Below, piece after piece: positions 22,010-32,817 of a stretch of 64,000 nucleotides of DNA. Location of the stretch: NCBI GenBank assembly GCA_021292165.1, contig CM037880.1:136712564-136776563 (forward strand), given 5' to 3'. Position 1 is the stretch's first letter. Each line of letters starts with the position of its first letter. This DNA is from Shinisaurus crocodilurus. Lineage: Eukaryota; Chordata; Lepidosauria; Squamata; Shinisauridae. The translations under genes were made by a program, and so were the position numbers. The notes beneath the pieces were generated by a model. The model saw only the letters and a program-made list of their open reading frames with translations, was not told the origin of the DNA and did no database searches.

Positions 22010-22790
22010 ACTGAGATTCCTATGATATACATGCCTCTCTCCAAAGATACCCTGTTCATCACAATGATGGGCAGGGCATTTCACCAGTCTGTCTATAAAA
22101 AACAATTCCCAGCATTTCAGCACACTTGAGCAAGATCAAGACACAGAACCCTTCATTTACTTCTCTGGAAACAATGCCATTTGTGCCATTCCCTTATAGT
22201 GGTGGGATTCGGTTAATTATATGCAGCATAAGGGCATGCCTCGCATACATTTACATCCCTCAATACCTTATCACTCAGTGACTCTCTCAGCTTAGTATGT
22301 GAACAGCCCACACTGCAAAGTACTATGTCTGAGGCAATGTGGAAGGCTCTATCTATGGATTTTGATTGGCGTCAGCAGTTTCTCACATGCAAGTCATCGC
22401 TTGACATTGCTGTCATCAAGGGATGAACTCACATCCCTCAGCCAACATCCTGATGATATTCTGGAAGGGGCAGCAGAAGACACAGCTGCTCTTTCCTCTG
22501 CAATTAACTATTGCTTAATGCTAAGATGGCAATTAGTAATAAAGTTCATACATTATGTAGATTACCTTCCTTATACCAGATACAGTGCACTCCGCAAGAA
22601 ATGCCGCATCATGAGAGCAATAACACATTTGCATGTTAAGAGCCATCTATGGCAAATTACAACATTATAAAGGCAAAGTAATTAATTTCTCAGAGTGTCA
22701 TCAAATGTTAAAAAAATATGCATGGTTTACCGGAGATCTTAATGGAGGAGCTGGACCCCAAGGCATCAGGAAATGCTAGATAGCTTGGTT
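22010..22790. other. No gene seen; candidate conserved non-coding segment at 22430-22720
   Basis: No exon recognised. The 22430-22720 part is non-repetitive and contains an octamer-like atttgcat, taattaattt and several ATTA cores. Candidate regulatory element only. Confidence 0.3.
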
Positions 22791-22794
22791 TTTT

Positions 22795-22885
22795 TCTAAG
22801 ATAACGTATGTGAAGCGCTTTGAACACAAAAAGCACGCTATAAATGATGAGATTATTATGATGTTTATCACTATTACTTATAAAA
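22795..22885 (+). repeat. LINE/SINE 3' tail, L2 or V-SINE-like
   Basis: gtgaagcgctttgaacac, then agcacgctataaatgatgag and an ATT-rich end, resembles the conserved 3' tail of L2-clade LINEs and their SINEs. No body attached. Confidence 0.5.
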
Positions 22886-23400
22886 AATATATAAGATAAA
22901 ACCAGCCATTTCTGCTAATTCATCTAGTTGCTGTTTGCATGTATGTATCCCGCTTTTAAAAATTGTGTGTGTGTGTATATCCATGTTTTTATCTATAAGT
23001 ATTCAACAAAAATATACAATGCTGATTTTTGTGCCTGAATATCCACAATCATCCCCCCCATCTCCGATATACATGCTGTATTCCTATGAAATTGATAGCT
23101 CACTTGTGATGCCCAAAAAGGCCATTAATCTGGATGTGCCATATGAGTCTCACACTATGCTCCTTTTGTAGATGCATAAAACACTCTCTCAGGCTATCCC
23201 ATCACACTAGCTTATCAACATTTGAACTGATACCAACTGAGCGTACATGAGCAGTAGCAGCATAATTGAGCAGGATTGCAACATCTTGAGGTTATGTTAC
23301 TCATGGCATCTAATTAGGGCCAACGTGACATACTCCATGTGGAGACCACTCAAAATGCTTCCATATGAGAGCACTCCATATGATAGGAACATCGGAAAGG

Positions 23401-23875
23401 TGAAGGAAACGAAATAGTTAAAAGAAAAACTTAGCCAGGCATATAGCAGATTGCCAGGGTGATGACTGATACTAAAAGAATGTAGTCAATGGCTAGTAAT
23501 GACTGTGGCAATAACTGACAATAGCCGTCAATGGCAATGTTGATTTGAGGTGTTTTGCTGTCTCACCCTGCCTACGTGACCAAGATAAGAAAATACCTAG
23601 CAGCTGCTTGATTGTAAGATCATCTTCCTGTCTCCTTGTAAGGAAATCCCCCTCCCCTAAAGCAGCCCCCCTTTTGTCTTGACCTTGCTGACCAATGTAA
23701 AGAATTGTTGCCAAATGACCAGACTTATGTATCCTATAAAAGTGGTTGTAAAAGCCCCGCCCGGGGTTCTGCTTTGCGACACAGTCCGCAGGACCTATTG
23801 TGCACAATAAACCTTTTTCCAATAACCCGAGTTGGTCCTCGTTGTCCTTGTCTGAGGTAAAAGGTGACCACTTCA
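23401..23875 (+). repeat. 5' LTR of provirus B
   Basis: Starts tgaaggaaac and ends gaccacttca. It carries a GC-box-like ccccgcccgggg near 23755, a TATA-like tataaa at 23735-23740 and aataaa at 23806-23811. No similarity to the provirus A LTR was visible. Confidence 0.92.
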
Positions 23876-23877
23876 TC

Positions 23878-23895
23878 TGGCAGACCACGAAGGGA
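23878..23895 (+). promoter_or_regulatory. Probable primer-binding site of provirus B, tRNA not assigned
   Basis: tggcagaccacgaaggga starts 2 nt after the LTR and begins TGG as primer sites do. I cannot match it to a specific tRNA; it is clearly not the tRNA-His type of provirus A. Confidence 0.5.
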
Positions 23896-24173
23896 CAGCA
23901 AGGAAGCTTTGTAGCTTGCTTGGGGCACAGCCCACCGCTGCCCCCTAAGGAGAGGCCTTGCGGAGCTCCCAGCGCGCATCACAGCACTTGGCTGTGAGGG
24001 AATCCGAACAGGGGGCCTGACGGAGCAGCGGTCGGACGGTGACTCCAAGAACCAACAAAACTCGGTGCGGAACTAGGACCAAGGGGGCCGGACCGGCGGA
24101 ACAGGCGAGTATACTCTAGGGTTCCTACAGGAGAGAATAGGAACAAGGGGAGGAGGATTTGGCCATCCTCCGG

Positions 24174-24303
24174 GGATTGGACCTACGAGGCAGCTGAAAA
24201 AGGCTGAACTGGTTTTTTTTCCCTTTTGGGTAAAGGAATAAAGGATTGGGCCTACGAGGCAGCTGAAAAAGGCTGAACTGGCCTCCCTTTTGGTAAAGGA
24301 ATA
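24174..24303 (+). repeat. Tandem duplication in the provirus B leader
   Basis: A ~65-bp unit containing cctacgaggcagctgaaaaa and ggctgaactgg occurs twice in a row (24174-24240 and 24243-24303). Confidence 0.85.
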
Positions 24304-24817
24304 TAAGAGATCTCGGGAGGGAATGTGTTGGTATGTGTGGTGAAGTGTGAATGCCGCTGCAGTTCCCGTAGGTGACCGTGGAACGTCCGGGGCCATGGGT
24401 CAGCGGAGCGTATGTGTGAAATCCCTTAACGTCTAACAGGAGAGACCCCTTACTCTCCTGTGCATACCCCACCCTTCTGTTTCTGTTCTTGTTGTTGGTC
24501 TTAGAATTCAGAGAATGGGGTGGGAGGGAAGCAGCGTCCCAAGGACACAGCTTCAATGCATGGAAAAGAATTTCAAAGCAGGGTTTGGGAGAGACTACGG
24601 GCGAAAACTTAAACGCCAAACTCTCCAGACCCTGTGCAAGGTAGAGAGTGGCCATCCATGGGAGTGGGGTGGCCAGCACAAACCCACCCCATGGTTAAAA
24701 AGGAGTGCAAGATGGGGGCAGCACACATGATTGCCTGGAAAGAGACCCTGCCCTGGCCCAGAAAAGAGGAACGTGCCAGAAAAAAAGAAAAAAAAAAAGC
24801 ACAGACTAGCTAATCAC

Positions 24818-25116
24818 ATTCATAATAGATTAGAAGTCAAACACAAGATCTAGGAATGGCAAGAAGTACTCAAAGAACCCTGTGTTGTGTTAAAGAAATA
24901 CAACAACAACAAAAATGTTTGTGAGCTTTTTTGCAAAGAGTTCCTGAGCATACGCAAAGTTTTGGTGCCTTTTGGAGTCTCCACCAGTCCTGTGTTTAGT
25001 GAAAAGGAAAAGAGTGTGCTCCTAACCCAAAGCACATACTTCCTCAGATCTGAACTAGAGGTGAAAAGTCCCAAAATGAAAAGAAAAAAAAATATATATG
25101 TTATAGCTGCTAGCAA
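24818..25116 (+). repeat. Close copy of provirus A block 10273-10567, displaced upstream
   Basis: Near-identical over about 300 bp to A, including agtactcaaagaaccctgtg. In B it precedes the leader-like stretch (25270-25610); in A it follows the leader. A second, more diverged copy lies at about 26790-26830 in the order expected from A. Confidence 0.75.
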
Positions 25117-25269
25117 AATCAAACAGTTCTCCAAGGAAATGGGCAGAAATGAATTGAAATACCTCCTTTTCATTTTCTTCTGGCTCTTGATTATTGCATT
25201 GTGTTATTGTTATTGATGTTGAAAGGTTTAAGGTTTAGAAAAGAGGGAAACCTTCAATAAGGGTAGTAT

Positions 25270-25610
25270 ACATGTGCGTGTGAAAATGTCTGTGTGCATG
25301 AATTAGATTCATAAGCTGTTGAAAGACAGACAGGCCCATCTCTCTCTCCTTCGCTTATTAGAATTCATAAGCTGTTGAAGCTGGGGATTGTGGGTTCGAG
25401 TCCCACCAGAATCAACAGACAGGGACACCCCCCCTTCTTTCCAAACCTCCCTGCTGATGAATGCATATAAGTCGCTGAACAAGATCTGGGATTAAATCAG
25501 GTCAAGACGCCCTGATCTCTGTTGCGGCAGAGTTTCAAAAGCAAGTGGGCCTGATTGAACCCCCCCTCCCATGATCCAGTGACATGTGAATGTTGCGTGC
25601 CTGTTTGTGA
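25270..25610 (+). repeat. Leader-like repeats of provirus B
   Basis: Matches the provirus A leader, for example ggtcaagacgccctga and gtttcaaaagcaagtgggc. The unit attcataagctgttga occurs near 25307 and 25364. Within it gggttcgagtcccacc (25391-25406) matches a tRNA-gene B box, possibly by chance. Confidence 0.6.
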
Positions 25611-26110
25611 ATTAAACCAAAGCACTACACACACACACAAAGTGAGCTCAAAAGGTAGAATTCTGTGCCACAGTACATCATAGGTGGGAACCAAAATGCT
25701 CCAAAAGGGGCACCGTTAGCAATAGTACTCCAAGAATTTGCCTCTTTACCTAGAAGTAAGACTTTGTCAAAGACATAGTGGCAAACTCTTTGTACTGAGG
25801 AATGGCCATGCAGAGGGAGAAATACTTGGCCCAAAATGGGTCCTAAGAAAAATGAAACCTGAGAGACCTTCTGGTGGCCCTAGAGAACAAATTCCAAGGA
25901 CAATTGGATGATTGGTATGTTTAGACAGAAGTGAGATTTCAAAAGCCTTCCGAAGTAGGTTCACCAGACAAAAAGTGCTTCATGATGCTTTAAGAACTTT
26001 AAGAACTCAAGCAATTGAAAACAGTTAAAGAATGCTTGCAGTTGTCAGCATAATCTCCAGCACAATTTCTGTACTGGTGAAAACAACAAATCCACTTGTT
26101 TAGAGGGGTA

Positions 26111-26280
26111 GAAACTCACTGGGTGACTTTGGGCCAGTCACTGTCTCTCAGCCTAACCTACCTCACAGGGTTGTTGTGAGGATAAAATGGAGAGGAAGAG
26201 GATTATTATGTAAGCCGCCTTGGGTTCCTTGCAGAAAAAAAAGGCAGGGTATAAATAAATAAATAAATAAATAAATAAAT
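26111..26280 (+). repeat. Sauria-type SINE, 5' truncated, inside provirus B
   Basis: Lacks the tRNA-like head. The body starts gaaactcactgggtgac, with the standard tail and a terminal (TAAA)n of about ten units. Confidence 0.85.
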
Positions 26281-27723
26281 GAGCCTTTAGTAATATCCAT
26301 TTGTAAAACATTCTCAAAGGGGAAAGAAAAAACATGTAAATGAGATTCTGGCTACTGCAAGCCATGTGTGTAGCCAAAAAGAAAAAAAGAAGGTTTATGT
26401 TCAAGTTAAATGTTTATTCTTCCAAGTGGGGCTAGTTGATGGTGTAAATTGAAAAGGTTTTTATTTTGTTTTGAGTGTGGGTTAAATCTCTGAAGTAAGC
26501 AAAAGAAAAAAAAAAAATGTTGCTTCTGGTTATGCAAATGCGAGGTTGCTTCCTCTTGTATGGCAAAAGCGACTAGAGATGTGAGAAGATTAGCAGCCAC
26601 GAATTGCAAAGATTGAAAACAAACAAACAAAAACCCTCAAGTGACTGCAGGTTTCCTGGTATGCAAGAATTGGCCATTCACGCTCCCAGAGAATCAGCAG
26701 CTAACCACTAGAGCGAAAAACGATACTAAAGTGTTTTTTAAGAACTGTAATTGAGAGAGTCTGAGTATTGAGAATGCAAGTTTTCTGAGCATAAACAAAG
26801 TGTTAGTGCCTTTTGAGAATTGAACTGTGTTAGCTTTAAAAGGTCAGAAAAAGTCTGCCCCTGATCAAGGCAGGTTTTTTCTCTGAGACTACAGCTGATG
26901 CAGACTAAGCTCAAAAAGAAATGGTTAACTATTTTTCACAGAAAATTCAAGAGCTTCACCAATGAGTGGAGCCCAAAAGTTTTTGAAAAAGGAAAAGAGA
27001 TGATTATTTAAAGGCATGTAGGCTGTCCCCTCTGCCCTGAGGAGTGGGGGGGGGGAGAGAAGAGGGCCGTAGAGAAAGAGATAGTAAGTAAAAAGTTTAG
27101 AAAAATGTAGGGGGGAAAAAGATAAAAAAAATAAAGACTAGGCAAAGAGAAAGGTTGGACAAGGGCAAATGCAAAAGAAACATTAGAGTTGCAAACAAAG
27201 GGCATAGAAAAAGAAATAAAACCCTCTCTGCCCAAGGTATGCAGGCAAAGGAAAGTTATAGAAAATGTGATAAAAAATAAAGATTTTGAAAGGAAAAAAG
27301 CTATTTGAAAAGAAAGTTGTGTGAAGCAGTGTCAAAAACAAACAAAAAGGAGAATGCGTATCTTTAAATATATATATATTGAGAAGTAATGTGCAGTTCT
27401 GTTCTTAACAAGGCAAATTAGAAATCAAAAGTTTTCTTGTCTTCTTGAAAGAAAAATGAGAAATGGTTCTGTTAAGTCATAATGGATTGTGCAAACTAAG
27501 GGCTACAATAGAATGTAGTCCCAATTCTCCTGGCATTTGCTGAGTCTCTGGGGAATGAAAAAAAACAGGGCTTTCCGCCAATATTGGCTTTGGTACCAGC
27601 AGAATGTTAGGCGGAAAACCAAAAAAGAAGTAAGACTCTTAAAAGTCTACTTCTCTGGTTCAAACAGAAGAAAAGGGAGATATGCTGCAATATCCCCTCC
27701 CTCGAGAAGCAATAAATGCTATA

Positions 27724-27830
27724 AAGCTCATTAGGTAACTTGGAGTCAGTCACAGACTCTCAGCTGTGCCTACCTCAAAGGGTTGTTGTAAAAGAAAAAA
27801 TCCAGAAAAATTGTAAAATGCTATGTCACT
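27724..27830 (+). repeat. Diverged Sauria-type SINE fragment inside provirus B
   Basis: agctcattaggtaacttgg, gtcacagactctcagc and aagggttgttgtaa follow the SINE body order with many changes; tail missing. Confidence 0.55.
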
Positions 27831-28320
27831 TGAAACCTTGCCACCTTGCTGCTGCTCCCAACAAAAAAGAAGGGTAAGCAAGGGGAGGGGGAGCATGATT
27901 ATTTACCAGCAATAAAAGAAGTGCAGCTATCAAAAATAAATCTAAACTACTAACTCAGTTTTTGTACGTTATAGTGCCCAGTTTTGTTGAAATGGGCTTT
28001 CCTGAAATTTTACCCTCTTTATTGTCCTTTTTAAAGATGTATGCTTAGTTTTTGCCACAGGCAAACCAACAGGGCAGCTTTGGTAAATTTGAACAGTTTA
28101 GTTGCAAAATGTATGCTTGTCTAGTGGCTTTTATAGCAAGCTAACAGAGCACTTTTGTAAAATAAGTATTTAAGTGTAGCATAACGCAATGGCACCAAAA
28201 TACCAAAAGAATTGCAATCCTTCTGTTGTTGTTAAGTTAGTTTTCAAAAAGTTGTACAAATGACCTCTTGTGTTTTATGTGATTTTCAAAAGCTTGGTTT
28301 GCCTTGCTAAAGATAAAAGT

Positions 28321-28477
28321 CTGTAGCTCATGCTGGTTCTCAGCTTGTCTAGGGTGTGGGGGGCTGAGCAGGGTCAGGCCTGGGTGTTGCTTGGATGGGG
28401 GACCCCTCCTCTGGTTTCCTGCATTGAGTGGGGGGGGGGGTTGGGCTTGATGGCCTTGTGAGTCCCTTCCAACTCAA
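28321..28477 (+). repeat. 5S-rRNA-derived SINE with CR1-like tail inside provirus B
   Basis: The head tgtagctcatgctggttctc is followed by 5S-like ggctgagcagggtcaggcct and gcttggatggggga. The CR1-like tail is ttgggcttgatggccttgtg, then cccttccaactc. Poly-G runs interrupt. It sits at a different point of the shared internal sequence from the copy in provirus A, so the two insertions are independent. Confidence 0.75.
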
Positions 28478-28569
28478 AACAAGTCAGTTTCTCCTGCATT
28501 CTTTATAGCAAAGTCACAAATTAGCAAGTTGCTTTCCTGCTAAAGACTATGTACAGCGTCAGTCAAAAA

Positions 28570-29330
28570 AGCAAATTTAGTTGTTGGTTTGATTGTTAAC
28601 AAAGAGTGGTTTGAATTTAATTTTACATCTGCAGTGACTCAGTACCGGTACTTTGCCCAGTGTGCAGTGTGCCAGGCTCATAATACTGGAAAACCTGTGA
28701 AAGACGGGGTGAGCATACAACCTCACCCTAAGGACCTTTTTGTAGTGTACAATTTGATTTTGTTCAAATGCCTAAGTATTGTTCCTATCAATATGTATTT
28801 GTAGTTGTTTATATGGTTCTAAGTAAGTAGAACATGCCCCTGTGTGAGAGCTAACGCCACAGCAGCGGGCAAAGAGAGAGAATCCTTTTTGCTAAAATAT
28901 TAGAAGACAAGCTGGCCAAAGTATGCACAGAGACAAGACTGATGTGGCCAAATGCACCTCCCATGGCCCTTGTGTGTGTGAGATCCAGGCCAGGTCGAAT
29001 GGCGAGACCTGACCCCTCGTGAGATGTTGATGAGACATTCAATTCAGAATTACGGCAAAGCCCTGGTGAGATGTATAAAGACTCTTCATTCACAGGTGAA
29101 GGCGGCTCAGCACCAGCCCAGCATGGAGAGACACTCTGTCCCAGGTGACTAGATTCATATTCAAGTACAGCAAAAAGAAGAGTACTTAACGCTGTAAAGT
29201 GCCAAGGACTTCAGCCATAAAAAGCCTCTAGCCCCTAACAAGAATGAGGACATAATAACGCCTCCAACGATTCGGGGGAACGTGCTAGAAACCTCTTCCC
29301 CTGAAACAAAAGAATTTGTGCCAGAACATC
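28570..29330 (+). pseudogene. Integrase remnant of provirus B
   Basis: At 28589-28804 a plus-strand frame keeps the integrase zinc-finger end (CAVCQAHNTGKPVK), matching A at 11530-11800. The core is cut short: a jump near 28885-28905 removes the region that in A carries the second and third catalytic acids. The trace resumes with sequence matching A from about 12035, including the C-terminal-domain part near 29195 (aagtgccaaggacttcag). Multiple stops. It contains the octamer TACCGGTA at 28643-28650, which is absent from A at the equivalent point. Confidence 0.7.
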
Positions 29331-29493
29331 AATATCATCTCAGACCTCAGACGGGACGACCATCAAAGACAACACCCAGAGGATCGGACGAGATGAACTG
29401 ATGTCAACTCCAGCTCAGTCTGAACCAGCCTTACCTATCAGCCCTTAATTAAAAGTGACCCTCAGTGTGCATTCACTTAGAATCAAAAAGAGA

Positions 29494-29875
29494 GAATGTG
29501 GTAAAGTGTAGTTTCAAAATGTAATTTCTGTATTGTATAAACGCATAACCTGTAGCCAATGTTTATTGTTATTCTGCTTGAATGTAATCCTATGGCTTAC
29601 ATATGCATCCAGTCCAGACCTAGGAAGGGCTCGATCTAGGAAAAGCTTTCTCTAGATGGTTCCCCAAGTTACCAGGGTTGCAAGCGATAGGGCTGATCGC
29701 AATGGGTTGCATCCTGCTCCCTTGTGTCCTCCCTATTGTGGTCCGGACAATCCAAAATAGCCTGAGCCTATTGGCAGAAAAAAGGGCGGCTGCCCAGGTC
29801 CTGGCTATGTGAGAATATCGCCCCATCCCCCAGGTTGAAACTCCAGATAGGTGTTGAAGTTTCAAAGGGGAGGAG
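29494..29875 (+). other. B-specific 3' segment, starting at a vestigial LTR-like junction
   Basis: At 29494 the sequence gagagaatgtggtaaagtgt resembles the polypurine-tract/LTR junction of the A lineage (gggggaatgtagaag). After it, similarity to A stops and about 360 bp of unrelated sequence lead to a new polypurine tract. This may be a remnant of an older LTR start. Confidence 0.4.
29864..29875 (+). promoter_or_regulatory. Polypurine tract of provirus B
   Basis: aaaggggaggag directly abuts the 3' LTR. Confidence 0.8.
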
Positions 29876-30350
29876 TGAAGGAAACGAAATAGTTAAAAGA
29901 AAAACTTAGCCAGGCATATAGCAGATTGCCAGGGTGATGACTGATACTAAAAGAATGTAGTCAATGGCTAGTAATGACTGTGGCAATAACTGACAATAGC
30001 CGTCAATGGCAATGTTGATTTGAGGTGTTTTGCTGTCTCACCCTGCCTACGTGACCAAGATAAGAAAATACCTAGCAGCTGCTTGATTGTAAGATCATCT
30101 TCCTGTCTCCTTGTAAGGAAATCCCCCTCCCCTAAAGCAGCCCCCCTTTTGTCTTGACCTTGCTGACCAATGTAAAGAATTGTTGCCAAATGACCAGACT
30201 TATGTATCCTATAAAAGTGGTTGTAAAAGCCCCGCCCGGGGTTCTGCTTTGCGACACAGTCCGCAGGACCTATTGTGCACAATAAACCTTTTTCCAATAA
30301 CCCGAGTTGGTCCTCGTTGTCCTTGTCTGAGGTAAAAGGTGACCACTTCA
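29876..30350 (+). repeat. 3' LTR of provirus B
   Basis: 475 bp, no difference from the 5' LTR found by eye; followed by the aagg target copy. Confidence 0.92.
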
Positions 30351-30354
30351 AAGG

Positions 30355-30990
30355 CGCATCCTATGTATATATGCCCAATCATGTATGACATGGGAGCTCC
30401 ATAACCATGGGTGCGCGCTTCCAAATCCTACACCTGCAACATGGAATTGTCACCATTTGGAATCCCTTTTTGGCGTTCTCACCAGATGCTAATTCTAAAC
30501 TGGTCATTAGATAACACAGTACACACTGTCCTGGACCTTACTGGCCAAGTATAAGTAAGGGGTTTTTTTGTTGTTGTTGTTTAAAAAAAAGAAAGAATTA
30601 AGAGTGTGTTACTACTGCAGCTACTTTAAAAATTAACCCCTTTGTTCAGTTTGCTGTACTCCTACATACAGTATGGGCTGATCCATATGCTGAGCTAACC
30701 CAGGCCATTTTGCTACCTCAGGCAGAGCAGCAAATAGTGCCAAACCTGCCGCCCCCCCCCCCCCACAAGTCAAGATGCTTAGTACCCAAGACCAGCCAAT
30801 TTATTTCAGCACCTGATGGGGGGAAAATCCCATAAGCACCTCTCCCCCTCCCTATAAAAATACAATATAAATACCAAAAAAAATGCAATAAAATACAATA
30901 CATTCATAACTAACAATTGACTTCCTTTTCATGACACCAAAAACCTAAGGCACCCACCTCACTCTGTCTGCAGGTAGGGCTACCCCTGCC
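30355..30990. other. No gene seen
   Basis: Contains a poly-C run near 30752-30765 and an A-rich stretch near 30850-30905. Possibly an old DNA-transposon remnant, but no ends found. Confidence 0.35.
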
Positions 30991-30991
30991 C

Positions 30992-31205
30992 CTGGGCCGC
31001 ATCCAACGGTGTCATTCCACTAACACAAATGATGTTGCGCTAACAGAAACTAGGTTTCGAACTATGCACAAGAGGAGAATCCAACTAAAGTTATGTCTGC
31101 ACAAGCGGTTGTGCAAGCATGATGCGCAAGCGCTTACGGAACAGAACGATTTGGCGGAGCTCCGCTAGGGCTCTTTGAGTTTGCAGAATGACACCGTGGG
31201 ATACT
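30992..31205. repeat. MITE with inverted gcatccaacggtgtcattc ends
   Basis: The left end gcatccaacggtgtcattc is matched by gaatgacaccgtgggatac on the right, in inverted orientation. TSD not identified. Confidence 0.6.
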
Positions 31206-31814
31206 GCTTCACATGACCACCTTTCACAACTATCATATAACAGCTTGGCTGAATGATATGAAAACCAGAAATCTAGGTTTGCTGGGTTGCAGCCAGGAAA
31301 CTCATCCTTTACCTTTAAAACTGTGGGGTTTCTCCTAACTATTCACACACCCCTGGAGTCATTTTTTTCTTCTTCACCTGCTGCATAGCACCTGGAGCCC
31401 CATTTGCTACTGCAAGGGGCAGACAAAACTCGGCAAAACTCTTTGATAGGCACAGATATCATATGAGAAACACAGCTGTGTAGAACCTGTCCTTAACAGG
31501 GCTTCCAACATTTCTAGTCTGGGGTTTTGTATCTACCACCAGGGCAGGATCAAGATCATGATGGGACCCCGAGCTAGCTGTCTGTAGCAGGCCCCCCTAC
31601 TCTGCTCCCAATACTGAACTCATGTGTAACATCTGTGTGTGCATGCATACACAGAGTCAGCAGTGTAGAACAATAATGCAAAAAACATTCTTACTACATA
31701 TTTTAGTGGAAATAGTCTGAAGCACAAGACTACATCTCTTCCATGGTAGAGAACTCAAATACAAATATAAACTTTCCCTTTTACAGTACACAGACACAGA
31801 AAACATAAAAACAC

Positions 31815-31854
<40 letters not shown>

Positions 31855-32090
31855 TGCTTCATTCAGACACAACAGCCTAACAGGACTGTCCCTAGCATGT
31901 AAAATGACAAAATACATCCAGTACCCCACTTGGACATTTATCATAGAGATGCTGAGGAGGGACCCTGCAGATTGACACCAACTCTTCGAACTCATATTAA
32001 AAAAAAAAAAAAAAAGGAAGAACATCCTCTTGGTTCTCATATGACCCACCCATATGCCTCCATCTTCTGCATGAACATAAACTCGAAACT
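31206..32090. repeat. Unique DNA with a (CT)n(CA)n microsatellite at 31813-31854
   Basis: The compound microsatellite is about 42 bp. The minus-strand open frame across it is a product of the repeat, not a gene. Nothing else recognised. Confidence 0.7.
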
Positions 32091-32104
32091 TTATTAATAG
32101 CAAA

Positions 32105-32260
32105 AATAATGAAGAGCCTTACGGCACTTTAAAGACTAACACATTCATTCTGGCATAAGCTTTTGTGGACTATCGCTCGCTTCATCAGATGCATGGAATA
32201 TTACAGGGAGTTTGGGGTTTATATACAGTGCATATGGGGTGGGGGAAAGAATTATAAACA
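32105..32260. repeat. Dispersed sauropsid repeat (gcataagcttttgtggac type)
   Basis: cactttaaagactaacac, then gcataagcttttgtggac and cttcatcagatgcatgga, is a phrase I recall from many reptile and turtle repeats. Family uncertain. Confidence 0.5.
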
Positions 32261-32377
32261 GTGAGGTGCCACAAGAGTCCATTGTTTTTGTTGCAGTAGA
32301 CTAACCCTGGTGCTCATTAATGGCTATACATAAGTACCTATAATACTTTTACACCAAGGTAAAGAAGTGCAGCCTTA

Positions 32378-32478
32378 CAGCACAATCCTATGCATGTCTA
32401 CTTAGAAAAAAGTCCCATTGTGTTCAATAAGACTTACTATCAGTCATGTCATGTGTGCATAAAATTGCGGCCTAAATT
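32378..32478. repeat. Short foldback MITE (CAATCCTA family)
   Basis: cacaatcctatgcatgtc at the left, aaagtcccattgtgttc and aataagacttac as arms, and cataaaattgcggcct at the right. Confidence 0.55.
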
Positions 32479-32817
32479 CCTTTTCTTCCTCCCCGCCCCC
32501 GCCCCCACCCCCACCCCTTTCAGGTTACTTCAAGGCACAGAAAGAACACAAGGAACAAAGAAACTTGGACTGAAATGCAAAACACACTTACTTACTGGTG
32601 AGTTGGTGTGCTGATCTTTTCCTGCTGCGATGAGTGGGAGGGGGAGGTGTCCAGAGAGGGGTAGGGCACCTCTGCCATGACCAACAGCTGAGCCAGCAAA
32701 AAGCTTTGGAAGGCCACATTCCTTGCGGGCATTCACACACAGCTTCCTGGGACTCCAGAAAGGGAGGTTCCAAATGAACCTGGGAAGTCCCTTCTGCAGA
32801 TAAGTGGTTACTCTACA

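Larger units (their letters stand above)
23401..30350 (+). mobile_element. Provirus B: recombinant retrovirus-like element with LTRs unrelated to A
   Basis: Two 475-bp LTRs (TG...CA) flank about 6 kb, with 4-bp aagg copies outside (23397-23400, 30351-30354). By eye the LTRs are identical, so integration is very recent. Several internal blocks match provirus A: 24818-25116, 25270-25610, 27966-28240, 28570-28830 and 28890-29440. The LTRs, primer site and both edge regions (23876-24800, 29495-29875) do not match A. No reverse transcriptase was seen. Two Sauria-type SINE pieces and one 5S-CR1 SINE lie inside. Best explained as a non-autonomous passenger formed by recombination between retroviral lineages and mobilised in trans. 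Confidence 0.88.

Noticed and set aside
23493..23888. 131-codon minus-strand frame, repeated at 29968-30351 as 127 codons
   Set aside because: Antisense to the provirus B LTRs and present twice only because the LTR is; no domain recognised.
23878..23895. Assigning the provirus B primer site to a named tRNA
   Set aside because: I could not match the 18-mer to any tRNA 3' end with confidence.
24125..24679. 184-codon minus-strand frame
   Set aside because: Antisense to the provirus B leader and built partly on its tandem duplication.
25381..25412. True tRNA gene
   Set aside because: Only a B-box-like segment; no acceptor stem, D-arm or anticodon arm can be drawn. Reported only as an oddity.
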